Source: Karalla daura (taxonomy: Eukaryota > Chordata > Actinopteri > Chaetodontiformes > Leiognathidae). Taken from it: a DNA stretch of 64,000 nt. Positions 10,521-26,074 of this stretch are shown here, piece by piece. Numbering within the stretch: the first letter of the stretch is position 1; each line of letters starts with the position of its first letter. Position numbers and translations under genes: made by a program. The notes under the pieces were generated by a model. It ran no database searches, had not been told where the DNA came from, and saw only the letters and a program-made list of their open reading frames with translations. The stretch spans positions 17,708,642-17,772,641 of the forward strand of contig CM055197.1 of assembly GCA_029224185.1 (NCBI GenBank). The letters run 5' to 3'.

Positions 10521-12988
10521 GACCCTTCTGTTCGTGCATTTTCTCAGTATTTGACTCGCCTTTGCTATGGTCTCCGATAACTGCTCGACAGTGAGGTCAA
10601 GAGTCCAGTAAGTCGGTCCACTTGGAATTGGCTGCCGTCTGTGCTTTTTCTGAGAGGGACTCAAACAGTCCTGGACGCTGCATGCAGAAAACTCTGTTAG
10701 TGCAAAGGAAAATAAACACAACAGTCGCAATGCGTGGGCGATTTAAACGATATGATGTCATATTGGTTGTATGCTTAAACCGTGTGTATCAGATCTGGAC
10801 TGTATGGCAGTGACTCAGATGTCCTTTCTCTGAGAGTTAAAAGAAGTATTTGAGAACATAAGAGTGAAGAGAAGCAAGGGGCCATCTCATGCTCTTATCT
10901 CCACCCGCTGTGGGTGTAGACCCAGGTTTCGCCTTTCTGATGTGGGCAGCGAAAAGTGATGGCTTCTCTTGTTTTCTTCCGGCTTTGTTACAGCTCAGCT
11001 CTGCCTACGCGCCACAGCTATAAATCGAGGTTAAGTAGTAAACTATTTTTTTTGTCCACACACTTATTTCTCTGTATGCAGTAATATTACGTATTGGTAT
11101 AAAGTAGAACACTTATCTGAAATGGGTTGCATTTCTTGGAAAAAGTTCATGACTTTGAATACTGCTTCCACGGCTCAGTGACATATTTAGTCAATCTCTG
11201 CCCACGTTCACTTAGTCATCCTTCCATGTGCTGACTAATAACACTGTTATGCTGGGAGCTAAGCCGCTTTGGGCCTGAGGTCAAAATTTTCATGCACCAC
11301 AGGACTTTTCAACTTATTTGGAGAGTGCTGTAGTAGTTGCTGAGGGCTGTAGTTTTAACGGAGAAGGCTTAAGTTAAGTCTTGGGCTGCAATGGAAATGA
11401 GTAAAGAAAGCATTTCAGCAAAGTTTGAAATCTTGTTTTAAGGTTTGTTTTCAAGTATATTAACATATTGTGTCAAATGCAAATGAATAAGGGAAAGTTT
11501 TGACATTTTCTCATGGTCAGGTCTGAGCATCCTTTTGAATCATTCATCATGCAGTAATAAAGTTTAGTAAACAATTGAGTGGGAGACTTAGCACATGAAG
11601 AGACTAATATGCCAGGTACATAAAGTTAGCCTGCCTTGTCTTGTAAACTCCAACCTTTAAACTTTTATCATCTCTCTCCACTGTTTATAACACGGCACAG
11701 AAGCTGTGTCTGCAGCTCGGAGAGATGGAGATGTCAATTGTGTAAATATTTTTCTCCTTCCCTGTCTGGCCATTCAAAATCCAATTTGAAAATCCCATCA
11801 GATAGGCATTTCCTCCTTCTGCACCAGCAACCAGAGCAGGCGACTGCTACATTCTTATCTTATCAGCAGCAGCAATCTCGCATCTCGTCGTGCCCAAACA
11901 GGGAGAAACAGAACCATAAGTGGTGATTTAGCTCCCACCTCTGCCACAAATAATGCACACACTGACACAAATATGCAGCTTGTTCTGTCATCGGCTCACA
12001 TTGAATATTGGCTCCTTGTCAAGCAAAAGAGCATGGAGGAAAAAACCCTCCTCTTGCTCTTAATACTCCCCCGGCTTTCCCTTCGCTTTCCTCTCTCCTG
12101 GCACGGTGACACACATGATAAGAGCGGCGGAGCAAACTGTGAGCTCTGTCTGGGTCTGTACAGGAAGCACAAGGGAATCAGTGGCATTGTCAATCAGCGA
12201 CAGCTCTGCTGCCGTCAGACGCTAGAACAATGGCCACAGACTCCCCTGGCATCGGGAAAACGCAGTCAGCCCGCAATCTCACTAGCACGGACGAGGGAGA
12301 TAAAGTGAGGAGGAAAATGGGAGAAAGTAATCCAACAATTACACCGACTCGCATGCACGTGGACACGCAGGAGTTTTTATATCTTATTTTTCTGTCTCGG
12401 CCAAGATTACAAGCTCTCTATGAAGTGAGTCATGAAAAGTGGTTTGGAAAGTACACAGCAGTTAAGTTACAGGGAACCGTTCCTATCTGGGTGCCTTCTC
12501 AATAAATGACGCTCAAAATGTGTCACTCAAAATATCCCACAGCTACAACTCAGAAGACAATGCAGCTATTGACTGCTTCCTCTCACTGTAGGGGTTGACT
12601 TTCTGCTCGAGGAAAACACACCACAGACGTTCTTACTACAGATATGGTGGCAGATTTAAACATTTGGATATGTTTTAACTTGTTTTAAACTATTCTAAAG
12701 TCAGAGCAAGTCACACCTTTTGAAATGTAACCTTGACTGAATGCATGAGGTAATAATGACGCTGGACTATTACATAAAAATTACACTGGAAAAGTACATA
12801 AAGGATAATATTAGATTTAGATAGATTTGTCATAGTTTTATAGATATCATAGTGTTTTTGAATATATGCTGACCCATACATTATGATGTGAAAATATTAT
12901 AATTAAAAAGGACAGTGATATAAACAGGAAATCGAGAAGACCTGGAATGTGAAAAACGCAAAAACAAAGACATGAAGCAAGCTCAAAC

Positions 12989-13039
12989 GAAGAAGAAGAA
13001 GAAGAAGAAGAAGAAGAAGAAGAAGAAGAAGAAGAAGAA
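12989..13039. repeat. (GAA)n triplet repeat, ~17 units
   Basis: Uninterrupted GAA triplets, flowing into A-rich sequence. It is an all-purine tract of the kind able to form triplex DNA. Confidence 0.96.
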
Positions 13040-13869
13040 AAAACATTGACATATGATGACTAAATGTCTCTACGCCATATTTGAGAATGTTGGCCGTAAC
13101 TTTACAATGAGAGGAAAAATATGGGTGCTGTGGAAGAATTTTCTGTTTAGGCTTATCTTTAACCTTTTAAGTTATATTTGTTTGATTCCAGTGCAGTGGG
13201 TTAATGTTATGTTTCTTGGCCTTGGAAGACTACCTGAGAGCTGCTAGTATGACATGATAACTCTGCATGCACAGTTTTATCAGTCTCTTTTGTTTCTGCC
13301 CTCATGTTTTTGGTTATATACAATGGATGAAAAAGTAGACCCATCTATCCCAGTAAAAGAGCATCATGTTAAACAGAGCTGCTATTCCTCTGTCCAAATA
13401 GGATGTGAACTGACCTTCTGGCGACAGTGCTATAGTCCCCAAGACACCACGTCACCCATGCAAAGATATCAAAAATATATGTGTCTAATGCACATCCCGG
13501 TTAGAGAGCAGCAGCATTCCAACCACGGCTCCCTTCACATAGCAGGAAATCTAACCCCAATCACACGATTGCGAAGTAAAAGCTAGATTCACTATGAAAA
13601 CAAACAAAGCGCAGAGATTTGTTAATTTAATGCCATGGTAGCCTATACATTATTGCAGAGGAAATATTTTTCACTGCCAACATAAATACATTCCACCCTC
13701 ATGTTGCACATACTGGGGATGAAATATGATCAATAATGCAGTAACTAGTGTAAATAATAGCCCTTAGAGCAGCTGTAATGATGATAGATCTAATTGCTCC
13801 TGTGCAGAAATGTGTTCAGGCTTCTGAAACATAAAGATGGGGAAGCATGTGGGGAAACTGGTGGCTGAA

Positions 13870-13871
13870 CC

Positions 13872-13920
<49 letters not shown>
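13870..13920. repeat. C19 homopolymer joined to (AC)16
   Basis: Nineteen C residues (13870-13888) run straight into sixteen AC units (13889-13920). On the minus strand this is (GT)16 then G19. A second, impure CA tract follows at about 13956-13991. Minus-strand frames crossing it read as Val-Cys and poly-Gly and are artefacts. Confidence 0.95.
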
Positions 13921-13922
<2 letters not shown>

Positions 13923-16900
13923 CATGACATTGTACATTAGTGGAAAGTGAGGGAAACACACACACACAGACACACAGACACACGCACACACCGGACAGGA
14001 CACAACGAGTGCATCCTTCAGCTGGCACTTGGTGGAGGGGAAGTCGGGCCTTAAGGCTGTTGTATGACATCAGCACAGCAACAGTGACACCATTTATCAC
14101 CGACCACCGAACATGGAGACATTCATAACATCCTGACAGGAAAATCTTGTGGAAAATAATCACTTGGGCTTTGATAACAACTTGGCTCTCTCTTTTGCCC
14201 CTCATTTGGACACCGTCCCACTCTCCGTTGCAATTTCTTTTTTGTATTTTATCATGCATGACCTTTACGCATTTGTCAGGCATCAAAGCTGCCATCATAG
14301 TCATCTCAGTGTTATTGATTGGTTAAAAAAAGTGACCCCAAATACCTATCCCATGCTTGATTATTGTTTAAAGTTACAGAAGAAATCTATTTTTCGCAGA
14401 GACTTTAAGACTAAACGTTATGGGGCAGTTTAGCCGCTGATCATATATCATCTCTCACGGAAAGGCAGTTATCAGTGTGATATCCATACCACGGCAAACT
14501 CACAAAAGAAGAAAGAGGAGATGACCAAATCTTTCCAGAACACACTCATTTGGGTCCAAAGGTTAGTCGGCCCCTTTCCCGTTTAAGCAAAGCACAGCGT
14601 CTCCAGCAGTTCTTTGTAAACGACCTGCTCTCACTCGCGCTCTGTCTTTTGTGCGGCGGTGAGAGCGCAGCTTTTGTCATATGTCAGAGGAGCATGGACA
14701 GCAGCCAAGCCTGTCCGTGGGTCTTCCTATTTTGACACCCTGAAGCACCTGCCCTCACTGAAGCATGGCAGGGAACGTCACAGGGAGAACAATGGAGAAA
14801 GGGCCTCTTTCCAGCCACTCCTCGCCGGCTGATCCAGCACTGACTGCCTGCCACTCAAACCCTGCTGAAGGTCAGCGAAGCTCGCCGCTCTCTGGCCCTC
14901 AGGAGGACACGCCTGGTCCCTGCCAGCTTTAACACTCACTTTTTCCTCTCTACCATCTCTCCTTTTCCCTTCAGAGGTCAGAAGAGGGGGATATCCCAGA
15001 AGGAAATGCCTGAGTTCTGGAGGAGGCGCCTGAGCTTTCTATCGCTTTTTTTTCCCCCTCTGCTACTTTAAGCATAGTTCTGGGTGTTATTGGTCTTATG
15101 TAATGGAGTGTTATTTGCTGATAACAGGATGTCAAAAGGAATTAAATGAAAAACATTACTCCTTTTTTGTCCTCAGTAAGTACATAAATACTTTTGTATA
15201 GACATATATCAAGGAATTTATCATGTCACTGTAAGATTTCTGAAATCTGCAAACAGGTAAACTGTACAAAAGGTATTTCAGTGAATCCATGCACTATTGC
15301 ACACACAAATACTCTCGATTCTGAGTTCTCAAGGGTTAGGGTGAAGGTTGTCTCAAGTGATTGCGGTGACCTGTCGATGGCGTGTTCCCTGTCTTCACTC
15401 TATGAGTGCACTGCATGACACTGCAGGATGCAAATCAGGTAAGATAATGGATGGATTATCATTATTTATATCAGTAGTAGTGGTGTTGGTAGTAATAATG
15501 AACCTATCTGTCTGTTGACAGAAGTACTTTCTGTTTTGAAAAATGTTTTCTTTTTTCCTCATCCTTGTTTTGAATGTGTTGACACGACATGAGTGTCACC
15601 AGGGGTGTGTCTCCAGACTTAACCACGTCACTTCTGATGCCAAACCTGTACTTCAAGTAAGATAATAATTCATTACATGATGGAAAGGTGATGACGGGTA
15701 GAATCACACGGGGGAGCAGGAGTTGGCAACAACACTTTTCCTGAGCAATAACTCACCTGCTGGTGGACTTACTAATTAGTGTCCAAAAGTGAAATACTCT
15801 AAATCAAAAAAGTGATAAATGCAAATGCATCATTTATTGGCAGATCCCAGACAGGAATTCCCCTACCTGTCTATAATAATTGTACTTTGGCATGAAATGC
15901 ACAAGAAAAGGAAATATCTTTGCTCGCCAGGTAACTCAGGATCCCTGACTGAACTGTAAGTGCATTGTTTGCTTACTTTTTCTGCGTGAAACTATTGCTC
16001 ACATCTGTTAGACCACACAGGAGACAGAACCTGAATTGCAACACGACAAAGTGTGCAGGAGCAGAGGCACACTCACAAGCAAGCCTGCACACTCAAGCAC
16101 AAGTGTGTTCAGCCATATCAGCCCTGGCATTCCAGCCCCCAGCTCGGCTGCAAGAAATGATTTAGGTCTCCTCCTCCTGATAAATGCATACCTTCACTGT
16201 AGTTAAAATGAGGGGGTGCAGGGAAGGAAATATGAGGCACCTGACGTGGTGATACTTCACGCAGCACCTCGTTCATCTCTGGCTTTGTGAAGACAGATAA
16301 ATCTCTTTTTTTATGGCAACTCCATCATCGAACACAGGAGATAGAACGCCCGCTGCCATGGCGATGACGACTCACCCCTATCGCTGCGACGCGCAGGCCT
16401 GAGGTGTAGGGAGTCACGCTTCGGTGCACGCCCTCCATATCTGTCAAGACCAGATATGAAAAGACTATTTGTGATAGCGAATATTTGGCTGAAATCGGGT
16501 GTTGCACTGAGGTATATTGGTAAAATATGAAACAAGTCATGCAACAAGTATTTTCAAAATGCATACAAATAATGTCCAATGCACGCCAACAGCACGGATT
16601 CAACAAAGAACCAAGGCTGTCTCAAGGATTACATAGCTCACAAAGGCAGAACAAATGGCTGACCTCAGTGGTTATCTTATTCGCCCTGTTTCACACCTGA
16701 ATCACATCACGACCCCTGCCCTTTCCCTCCCACAGAGTGCCGAGGACGTTGAGGGAACAGTAACTCCTCCAATGATCTACCAATAGCCCCAGGCATTCTT
16801 CCACCACAGAGCTGTCCATCATCACGCCACAGCTGCCGCCTCCAGGTTAATAGTGAACGTGCAGATAATGTCAATCAGTTTACCTGCCACACTGACAGCT

Positions 16901-17393
16901 TCACCAGGCTACGTCTGGCAGCTGCTCCAATTTGTGGATTCAACATGTCTTGGTCTCGGTTTGAGTGGGTACATTATGACGACTCAGTCAGATGAAACAA
17001 TTTGCGAGCAAAATTGTTTTTTTCCTACCTCTGTAAAAATAGCCATGTTATTTTATCATTTAATCTCTGCAATAAATAAATCGCAGTCAGCACAGATGTT
17101 TGCATTTTTCTGATTTTTTTTTCCTTTTCTTTAGATCCAAAGGCTTTTGAACTTGTCTTTGTACAAGAGCTTGTATAATAGTTGGCCCATGAATAAACTG
17201 GAGTAAATACACACAGCCAGAAAGTAATAAAAAGAAGTTTGAAAACCTGAAACTTAATACGTTCTAATTAATGGTTGTTTCCAACAATCATGGCAACATA
17301 CGATTATTACCTCCTGACATGTTAGCTCCTCTTGTTTTGAGACATAAACAAAATCACATCTTGTAAAATGAAACGTGGATGATTGTATTGAAA

Positions 17394-17437
17394 ACACACA
17401 CACACACACACACACGCACACACACACACACATACAC
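17394..17437. repeat. (CA)n microsatellite
   Basis: CA array with a single CG and a single TA interruption. Confidence 0.95.
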
Positions 17438-20400
17438 AATTTCATTGTCAGTGTTTAAAAGTAGCGGAGTAGCTTGACGCCCATCTGCAGCTTGTGAGTG
17501 GAGTCGTAAACCATGCGAGTGAAAGAGATGATAGCAGGTCGCCTGCCTTGTCCATGGCAGCTGTCAGCCTTGGCTCGTGGTTCCCTCCTCTGGGTCAGAG
17601 GTCATCCAGCTGTGGCCCCTCCCCCGCCTCCCCTTCTCCCCCTGACACAGCAGATGTGGTCGGACCACCATGGCGAGGGCCTGACCACATCTGGCTCTGA
17701 TTACAGCCAGACAATCCAGCTTTATCAGCTCCATCCACTTCACTGAGCTCTGCTACACTCATTCTCCCAGAGGTGATGTGTGACACATTCTCAACTCACC
17801 AATACAGGCTTTACAGGGTGATTTATACAGTACTTAAGACTCCAAACCAAGGCTATTTGCTGTCAAGGTTCTATTTTTGTTTCAATATAAAGCAGGAACA
17901 TAATATAGATCTTATAAAGTGTGTAACGACTACACCGAACTGCATGTTTCTTATCTACCTGCACTGTAAACTTTTATGCTCTCGTGCCCTTTATTTTCCC
18001 TAACCTTCCTCCGGAGGAAAGTGATAAATCCCTGCTTGTCAAACAAAACAAATGACTAATGACTTAATGATATACTGCTCTCTCTGAGGACTGCTGCTGA
18101 ACTTCCATCAGCTTGTGAGTGAGCCTGCGTTTAACTATTTGCCTGTACTTGAACATGTCAGTCCTGGGGACGAATCTTGTCCATGCGTCAACTTCAACAC
18201 AATGCGCAGCCTATTTTGCTGCTTGTTTGGCACTACACTCAGCACCTTTATTCTGACAGGAAGTCATGTGATGTGGATGAGAAATATGTCACACTTGCAG
18301 ATAGCAATCCCAACATCCATAAACAAGGGAGTTTGAGGGGGGATTATGTTGCATGCAGGGATCACTGGCTGCGGTTTATTTTCCCAGGATGCCTTTCCCA
18401 TTATCCCCACCCCTTTGCCAATGAAATCTCCACAGCCCTCAGTTCCTGTGGTTACACTGGGATATCTCAAATCACTTCAAACAAACAGTTGACAGATGAG
18501 ATGGAATTCCACATTTATGAAAATATGAACCTGAAATCGAGTCTACCATGAAATATCTATGAATACTAAGTGCGAGGGAGAAGCTTGTTTTGACCGTTAG
18601 GACACCATTCCAGGGTGGTGACAGCAGAGATCGACTTCTCTGACATTCAGAGTAGAAGCTAAAGGCCGACCCAGCTCGCTCACCTGCACATATCTACATC
18701 TCATACCATGTTGTCCACCGTCTCAGGCTGATGGGAGATGTTGTCGGCGTGCTTATCACAATTCCTTCAAACCCTCTCCTGCCCTACGATCCTTACACCC
18801 ATCATCACCCACTTTAACCCCACTCAACCCTGACGCCAGTCCAGTGCTGGGTCGCTGTACGCAGGCTTCCGCATGTCAGGGGTCTCGGTGCAGTCCACTC
18901 GTAGGGACACAGGCATGTGCACTAAAGCTGTCACCGCCTCCCACCACTGCCAGCACTGGAGGTTATCTTTCTCGCAGAAGTCCCAACTGGCCGACAGCGG
19001 CTGTTTGATCTTGACTACTACTGGATGACATCTCTTTCCCCTTTACATTTAACTATCTTTGAATTGAGATTTGAGATCTGCAAAAAGGTCTGGCAAGATA
19101 TGTGGATTCGTGACTCTAAAACATTAATTATTCCAAAGGTCAGAGTCTGATGCACTTGGCAGCCCACAACAATACTTGACAAGAGCTTGGCAACGGCAGA
19201 GCGATAATTCTTGCCTTTGTGGGCCAGACCACTGATGAGACTTGGGGAGTATGGATTCTATCAGCAACAGGAGGAAATGGGCGAGGTTTGTTGCTCTTGA
19301 ACTGTGAGAACAAATAAACAGAATGCTAATTAGAGAAGCTCAGTTGTAAATGGCCCCCCACTGGTGGTGAAAACTGCCAATCAGTGCTGGGGGCTCAGCA
19401 CTTCTTTATTGTTGGCGGGGTGATAACAGCCCAAAAGGTCCTTAAAATTCAGTGCAGGAGGTTTGTGGAAATGTTTCCTCCTTGCACCGCATCCTAGCAG
19501 ATAAAATCACACATATTTGTTGATATGGTAGTAAGGCCTAAATCACAAGCGACAGATGGAATATTTTAGCAATTGCCTTTATTTAGGTTTTGGCAATGTA
19601 AGACATGAAGATTCATATCATTCCTGAATTAAATGTCATGAATAAGGCAGAGAAAAACCACATCTTTTTTTAATAGAGCTTTAATTTTTGCACGGATTAA
19701 ACAAATGCCCCATAAAGTGATGGTTGTGATTATTACAAATTCTGTGAGATATATTTTCTTACATTGTGCTGAGAACCACAGGCACAGTTTGCTCATTTTC
19801 AGCCCTTATTCTAAGCAAATCTAACCACTGGCTTCATATTTACTGCACAGAGTATTATCGATCTTTTCATCCACACCAGAGGGAGAATAAACACTGTGCA
19901 TAAACTGTTTACTGCCACTTGAAAGACCAGATGAGTTAATGATGCATATTAAGGGCTGTGATTTTCCCACCCGATGTGCCTATAATCTATTATCTACCAT
20001 TGCTCTCTGCTTGCTTGCATGTGACAAACACCTATAAGCCGAGAAAACTTCATGCAGGTGACAGAGCTGATCCACTAATCATTCACTTACGCGGGACAGC
20101 AACAGTGTGAAAGCCAACTTGCACCAAATTGGTAATCAGGTTTTACTGACACATAACTTTTCTCCCCCTCTCTTTTAAAGTGGAAAATCATTTAAATCAG
20201 ACAGGCCACCAACTGGCTGAGGAGTTTGCTACTTTTTAGGTGTCATCAAAGTGACCCAGTTGGTTGATCCTCCAACATGTGTGAGTGTTTTCTTTTGGGG
20301 GAGGAGTGAAGGTCTAGGGGACTGCAGGGAGCTAATTAGAAGCTATTCTCTAACTCAGGGCCAAATGGAGCAATTATCTGGCCGAGTGAGTAGATAATTC

Positions 20401-23400
20401 CCTCCCATTCATCTCCCACTGTCAGGGTCCCACTACCCACCAACCTGCACTGAGGACTGGATGCTCTGGCCTTTTGACACCTCACCTCTATCACCTTGTC
20501 CTAGCATCCCTTTCTTGTAGGTAACTCCTTGCTGTCTCTTAGCAATAGCAAACATGGTGGATCACCTAGTTGAAAATTTCTCCCATGGTTGTCACATACC
20601 GGTGCCCACCCCTGTCAGGATTTATGAGCACCACATCTCAGGTTCACCTAATGAGTCTGGTGGACTCTGGTGGGAGAGCTAGCATGTAGGAATGATTTAT
20701 GCGACAACCTGATAGATCACATGCTTGTGAAAAAATGTATATGCATATATAGTTGCTGATGGAGACAGAATTAAACACATGGCTGGCAAAGGGACAGAAG
20801 AAAACCTGAAGACCTTAGAAAACAAAAGGTTTGCCAGGGTTCTACGTCCAGCAGTCTAGATGCACTGCAGTTCTGTGCAGCGCTTACAACAGGTGATTAG
20901 TTTGTTTTCACTCAAGAGTTCAGCATTTTGGAACACGACTTGAAAATTGCAAGAAACATTTTCCCCACACTGGGAGTTGAAGACCTCTATCCAAAGTTTA
21001 GCATTTCCACTGCACGTCCAAGGTTAGCGGGAAAGTTCAGGCTGCTGACAGAAGTTGCCATTTATTACTGTGTGTATCTCTCTTATAACCAATACAAAGA
21101 AGGCATCCTTTCAACACGTTTCCAGCACTGAAAAGAAGTGCTGAGAAAACAGGACTAAAAGACTTCACTCATGCAGAACTTGAGCACATGAGTCATAGGC
21201 AACTTTGGAGCATGAATTTGTTTGAGTGGGCCCCAGAAGTAGGAGAGCAGGGAAAACTGGTTACTGAAGTTACCTAAGATTTAAAAAACTAATGTGATAA
21301 ATGATATTGATTTATTATAGTTTCTTCATGCTTTAATAAGATGGCGACACAATATTTACATCTTTAATCATTTAATTTCTAGCATGGGGACAACAGAAGT
21401 GAAGACAGAAGGTGTTTTCAGGCTGAATGCTAACTGAATCTTGGATTAGGAAAATAAAGATAAGAACAGAGTTTTTAATAGACATAGATTCCATTGTCCC
21501 ATCACCACACCCCCACAATACACTGTTGCCACAACATGGACATAACACAGATTAAAACACCCACAAAAGTATTGACACTTGAACACTAACAAAAAATTAG
21601 AATTTTGCTACCAATTTGTGAAGTGATTAATTCAGTTTAGGTGTTAGAGATTGTCTGATTTATTGAAAATTATTAATTATTAATTATTGTCCTTATGCTG
21701 GAATAGCATTTTTCAGATTTCTCTCACACATCTGTTGTCATCAGTGGAATTAAATTATCAGAGGTCATATCTTAAGACTCCACCACCACAGTGACCTCAC
21801 TGAGGCGGCGGGTGATTTTGGAATGTCTTGCATGGGTCTGGACACCTATGATGAAATATTGAAGGTGAAGAAGGAGAGAGGTCAGGGGAGCCTCCCTTGT
21901 CCTCCCACCATCAGAAATACATGCCCCATCACACCTGAGTTATCCTCGCTCCCAGATCTGTTTGGAACATCTCACTTCACAGTTACAGGTCTGTGTGACA
22001 AAGTTGCTCTTGAATGTCTCCCTCTCCTTCCCGCACAGCTGAGGTAGGACGATGGGCTGAGAGGAAAAGGGGGCTGAGGTATCCACATGACCTTGGAATT
22101 AGTAGATCTCTTGGGACACAGCTTGCTGGGTGGGACTGCATTGGCAGCTGCTGGATTTTTCCCTCTCGGGTGTATAAGATTAATGCATGTGCTGGGCTTT
22201 GGGAGTGCTGTGGTAGTGAGGGGCTTTTGCCGCATTTGCAGTTGGAGCATTATGGACAGGTCTGCATCTTATCAGGAACTGCAGAATGCTGCAGTGGGAT
22301 AACTGTGATATGATTAGAGTTTTGCATTTGGCCCACTTTTTTCAGAGGATATGGAGGACATTTCAGCCAGTATGACTCTTGCACGACACTGCTACACAGG
22401 ACTGCTTCCTGTAAGGCCACACACAAACACACAAAACACTCTGGGGACAGAAAAAAATCCCCCTTTTCTCCTCTTGTCCATTATTTCCATGCCTTTTTAG
22501 GACCATGCCAGAGAATTTGCACGTTTTAGCCCATTTACCACAGTGAGGATGGCCATGTGTTACTCGATGCCCCCAGTAACAAATCTTAAGTGGCCTTTTT
22601 TACCAGATCTCAGCACCCCAGGAGGCACTTTCACATCCAGGTCCACCACAGTAGCATTTTCAAATGGAGCTTCCAGACCGAAGTCACTCAGCTGCTTAGG
22701 CAATCAGTATTTCTTAAAAAAAAAATGTTGGGAGCAAGCATGACTGTGTGTTTGTTTGCACACGGTGAGTATGTGCAGTGTGCGGCATTTGAACGCGTTG
22801 CAGTGTGATGCATATAGCATACAAGGGCCACATAAATCCCATAGCTTCAGGTCCTAAGTGTCACCAACATGGGCAAATAAATACTGGAAATGTAGGTGCG
22901 GACTGACGGTCGTGTCACTGCTGTTTGACTTCTGTATGTGTACGCTGGCCACATATATCTATTTATCCAACCGTATTTTGATTAGGTGAACAAATGTTGG
23001 AAGATAAATGCTGAAACAGTCACGTAAGATGTATATTTATCCTGGCACAGTCGGAGCACTTTATAACATTAATCCTGTGGAGTTTTCATGTGTAAACAGC
23101 GGCGGAGATTATGTAAAAACATTTTAGGATTATGTAAAGGAGCAATTAGTCAGCAAAAGCTGCTGGCTGGGCGGCGCACACCGACACGGCTCAGAGTGGC
23201 TGCTCTCAACAAGCCCTTTCATCTGGTATTAATTGAGACGTTTCATTTTAAGTTTCTCACTTCTCACATGTGAGTTTGTCTATCTGTCCAAGAGGTGTTG
23301 AAAAAGGGAAGCTACTGCACACAAAGCCGTCACGTCGGCCATAGTGGGCTCAGTGACTCACTCCCTTTATTCCACAATCTTTCTCTTTATTTGAATTCCC

Positions 23401-26049
23401 ACTGACCTCATGACGTACCGTGGAATCGGGGTATTAATCGGGACTTTGGGCCAGCCTGTTCCAGGCCTCTCATCTTGGGAGTGCCTACAAAGGTGCCCGA
23501 GCAGACCAAATCCTGTCTTCATTTCTCCATATGAACTCATTTCCTTGTGGTGGTTCTCGAGTTCATGGCAATGTAACCTGAGGAGAGCATAGACTGTGGG
23601 CCTCCAGGGGATGAAAGCATCCAAAAGCCTGAGAATTAACCCCTTGGGTCAACTGCATTATCCACCTCTATTTATAGTTAAACTTTAATTTTTACCGGGT
23701 GAAAAAAGGCAAAAAAACAGGATTACAGGGGTCACAGCAAAAGATTTGCAGTTAATTAAATCAATCGTAGAGATTGACAAAATCTGTGGCTTTTTTCTTT
23801 CAATATTCTGTCCACTTAGTGAGTTCTTAATTAGATTACATGACCGAATTTCACAATCTAGTTCTGTGAGAGTGGCTGGGATCCTGTTTTCTGGGAGCTG
23901 CCGGGAATGACTGACTGAATCTTATACTGGGTATTTCATTTTAAATATTGGTTTATGATTATTGAAAATCCTAATCCACCTTTCTCAGTTACAAAGTCAT
24001 ATCCGTACAGTATTTGCAGACTGGAAATGGGGTAAATACAGGAACAAGAGGCCTTTTACTCTGGAGCAGAGTTTTTTTTTTTCGCCAAGTTTCTTCCTGG
24101 CTCTTCAGGTAGTTTAGAAACATGAAACACTGATACTAAGAAACAACAAATAAATGAGATTCAAATTTCCTATCAATTATCAGGAAATTGCAAATGATGG
24201 CAGCTTTTGCAGGAAAGAAATGTTGACAACAGTGTAAGTTATAAACAGCCACATTGCAGGAAAGTCACTGAAATATCATGACAGCTATTCTGGAATAATA
24301 AACGTATCTTAAAATATTCAGGTTTAAACTGTTCCTCTAAATCTTTTTGAACTCCCACTCAGCTCCCATTGGGAGGAAGCTGAGCCTTCTGAGCACAGCT
24401 ATATTTACTCAAAGCTCAGTATAGAGCCGTGTAGGAGCGATAGGAATATCACTTTTGTTAAATGTGGGTGTGCAGTTTTCCATGCGATTAGAGGACAGCA
24501 ACAAGTGTACGACAAAAGTAAAGATGGAAGCTGCTGTGGATGCTTGTGCCCGTATATGAGCAAGAGAGAATAGATGCATCTGATGGATGTTTTGAGAATT
24601 TCAAAACAAACGTGGATTGCACAGTGCTATAGGAATACTGATTATGCAGATGATACATTTAGAGCACTTCCGTTTGAACCATAGAAGAAAATGAAGGTCA
24701 GCTGGACATAATTCTACAATGGATTTTTGTCTTTTTGTCTTATTATTGCTGGTTAACTGGGATTGTGATTGTTCTCGATGTCAAAACAAAAGCCAGGTTT
24801 GAAAACAATTTAGGGATATGAAATAAAAAAGAGCCTATAAAGTTTATGGTCAGTTATCTCTCACTTCTTTAAGGGGAAAAAAATCCATGAGTGCAACATA
24901 ATTGTGAACTTGTTCCATCAGGTTGTGCCAGGAAGCCATGTGAGAGCAAGGAGAGCCACTGAAAGTCTACATTCATTAGTTGTGTCGAGTTATACCTAAC
25001 AGGAGAGAAATGTAATTTTTTGCAACAGCTCTCACTGAACAGCAGAAAGCAAGGTAACACATTAAATGAGAGGACAGATGATCATCTGGTTCAACATGAT
25101 AATAACCAGGTTGTAATTGCCCCAACAGCACGGTCTTCTCCTTGTATTGCCTCAGTGCAGCCTGCCCATATGTCTCACTGCAGTTTTGTAGCTGCACCCC
25201 CACCCCACCTTCCCCTAAACCCCACCATAGTAATGCAAACCCCTGCCCAGAGCACAAAGGGAGCCTGTGTGAGGTGTTCACCTACCCCCACCAACCCCCT
25301 CCCCTCCCCTCCCACCCCAGCCAGCCTCTCTCCCCCAGTGTGGCTGATGTGCTCCATTTGCTGGATGATGGACTGAGCGGGACAAGGCAAAAGTTCACAC
25401 ACCTTTCCTGTTCACATGGCAGGGAGGCCGGCTTGACCCTGCCGGGCTGCTCAGGGGCCACCTCCCATGTGCCACTGCTGGCTGCCGGCCCTCCCTCCTC
25501 CTCGCACTACAATTTGTCCCCTCATTTGAGGCGGGCCACGCCTCTGTTGTCCTAATGCCATAACTGCTCTCAACTGTGCTCGGCCTGCCATTTCCTTTCC
25601 AGGGATGGAGAGAGGAGGGGACACAGGGGTAAAAAGAGAGGAGTTTCTTTGTCGGTCAATAGTTGCTACTATATGAGCACACAGTGGACACAGTATGGGT
25701 CTGATAATATAGCGATTTTGCACATTCAGAAATACCTAAATTTTTCTCCCTAAATTTGTGTGCTTGTTCTTCTCCTCTACCTGCACCACAACATCCTGTT
25801 AAAGAGTTGTGATTGCACTTTGCAAGAAGCCACTAATTTCCTGTCATAACATTACGTCGATAGAAAAGTGTGTGTTTGCATCTTTGACCAGCACGCACTC
25901 AGCACGTCTGGGCGAAAGGCTGCGGCAAGAAAAACAAATGGCAGCGCCACCATGCTTCCTCTTTCCCACAATTCAGCTGTCTCAGTGAAAATGACCTGCC
26001 TGTGACTGAGCACAATTTGGCACCCCCCCGCCCTCTTTCACCCCTACCC

Positions 26050-26074
26050 CCACCACCACCACCACCACCACCAC
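26050..26074. repeat. (CCA)n triplet repeat
   Basis: Eight CCA/CAC triplets within a C-rich patch. The minus-strand frame over it gives a poly-Gly run, with no gene evidence. Confidence 0.9.

Noticed and set aside
13764..14304. Two minus-strand frames (79 and 162 codons) with Val-Cys and Gly runs
   Set aside because: They are produced by the (GT)n-G19 tract; nothing outside the tract resembles a known protein.
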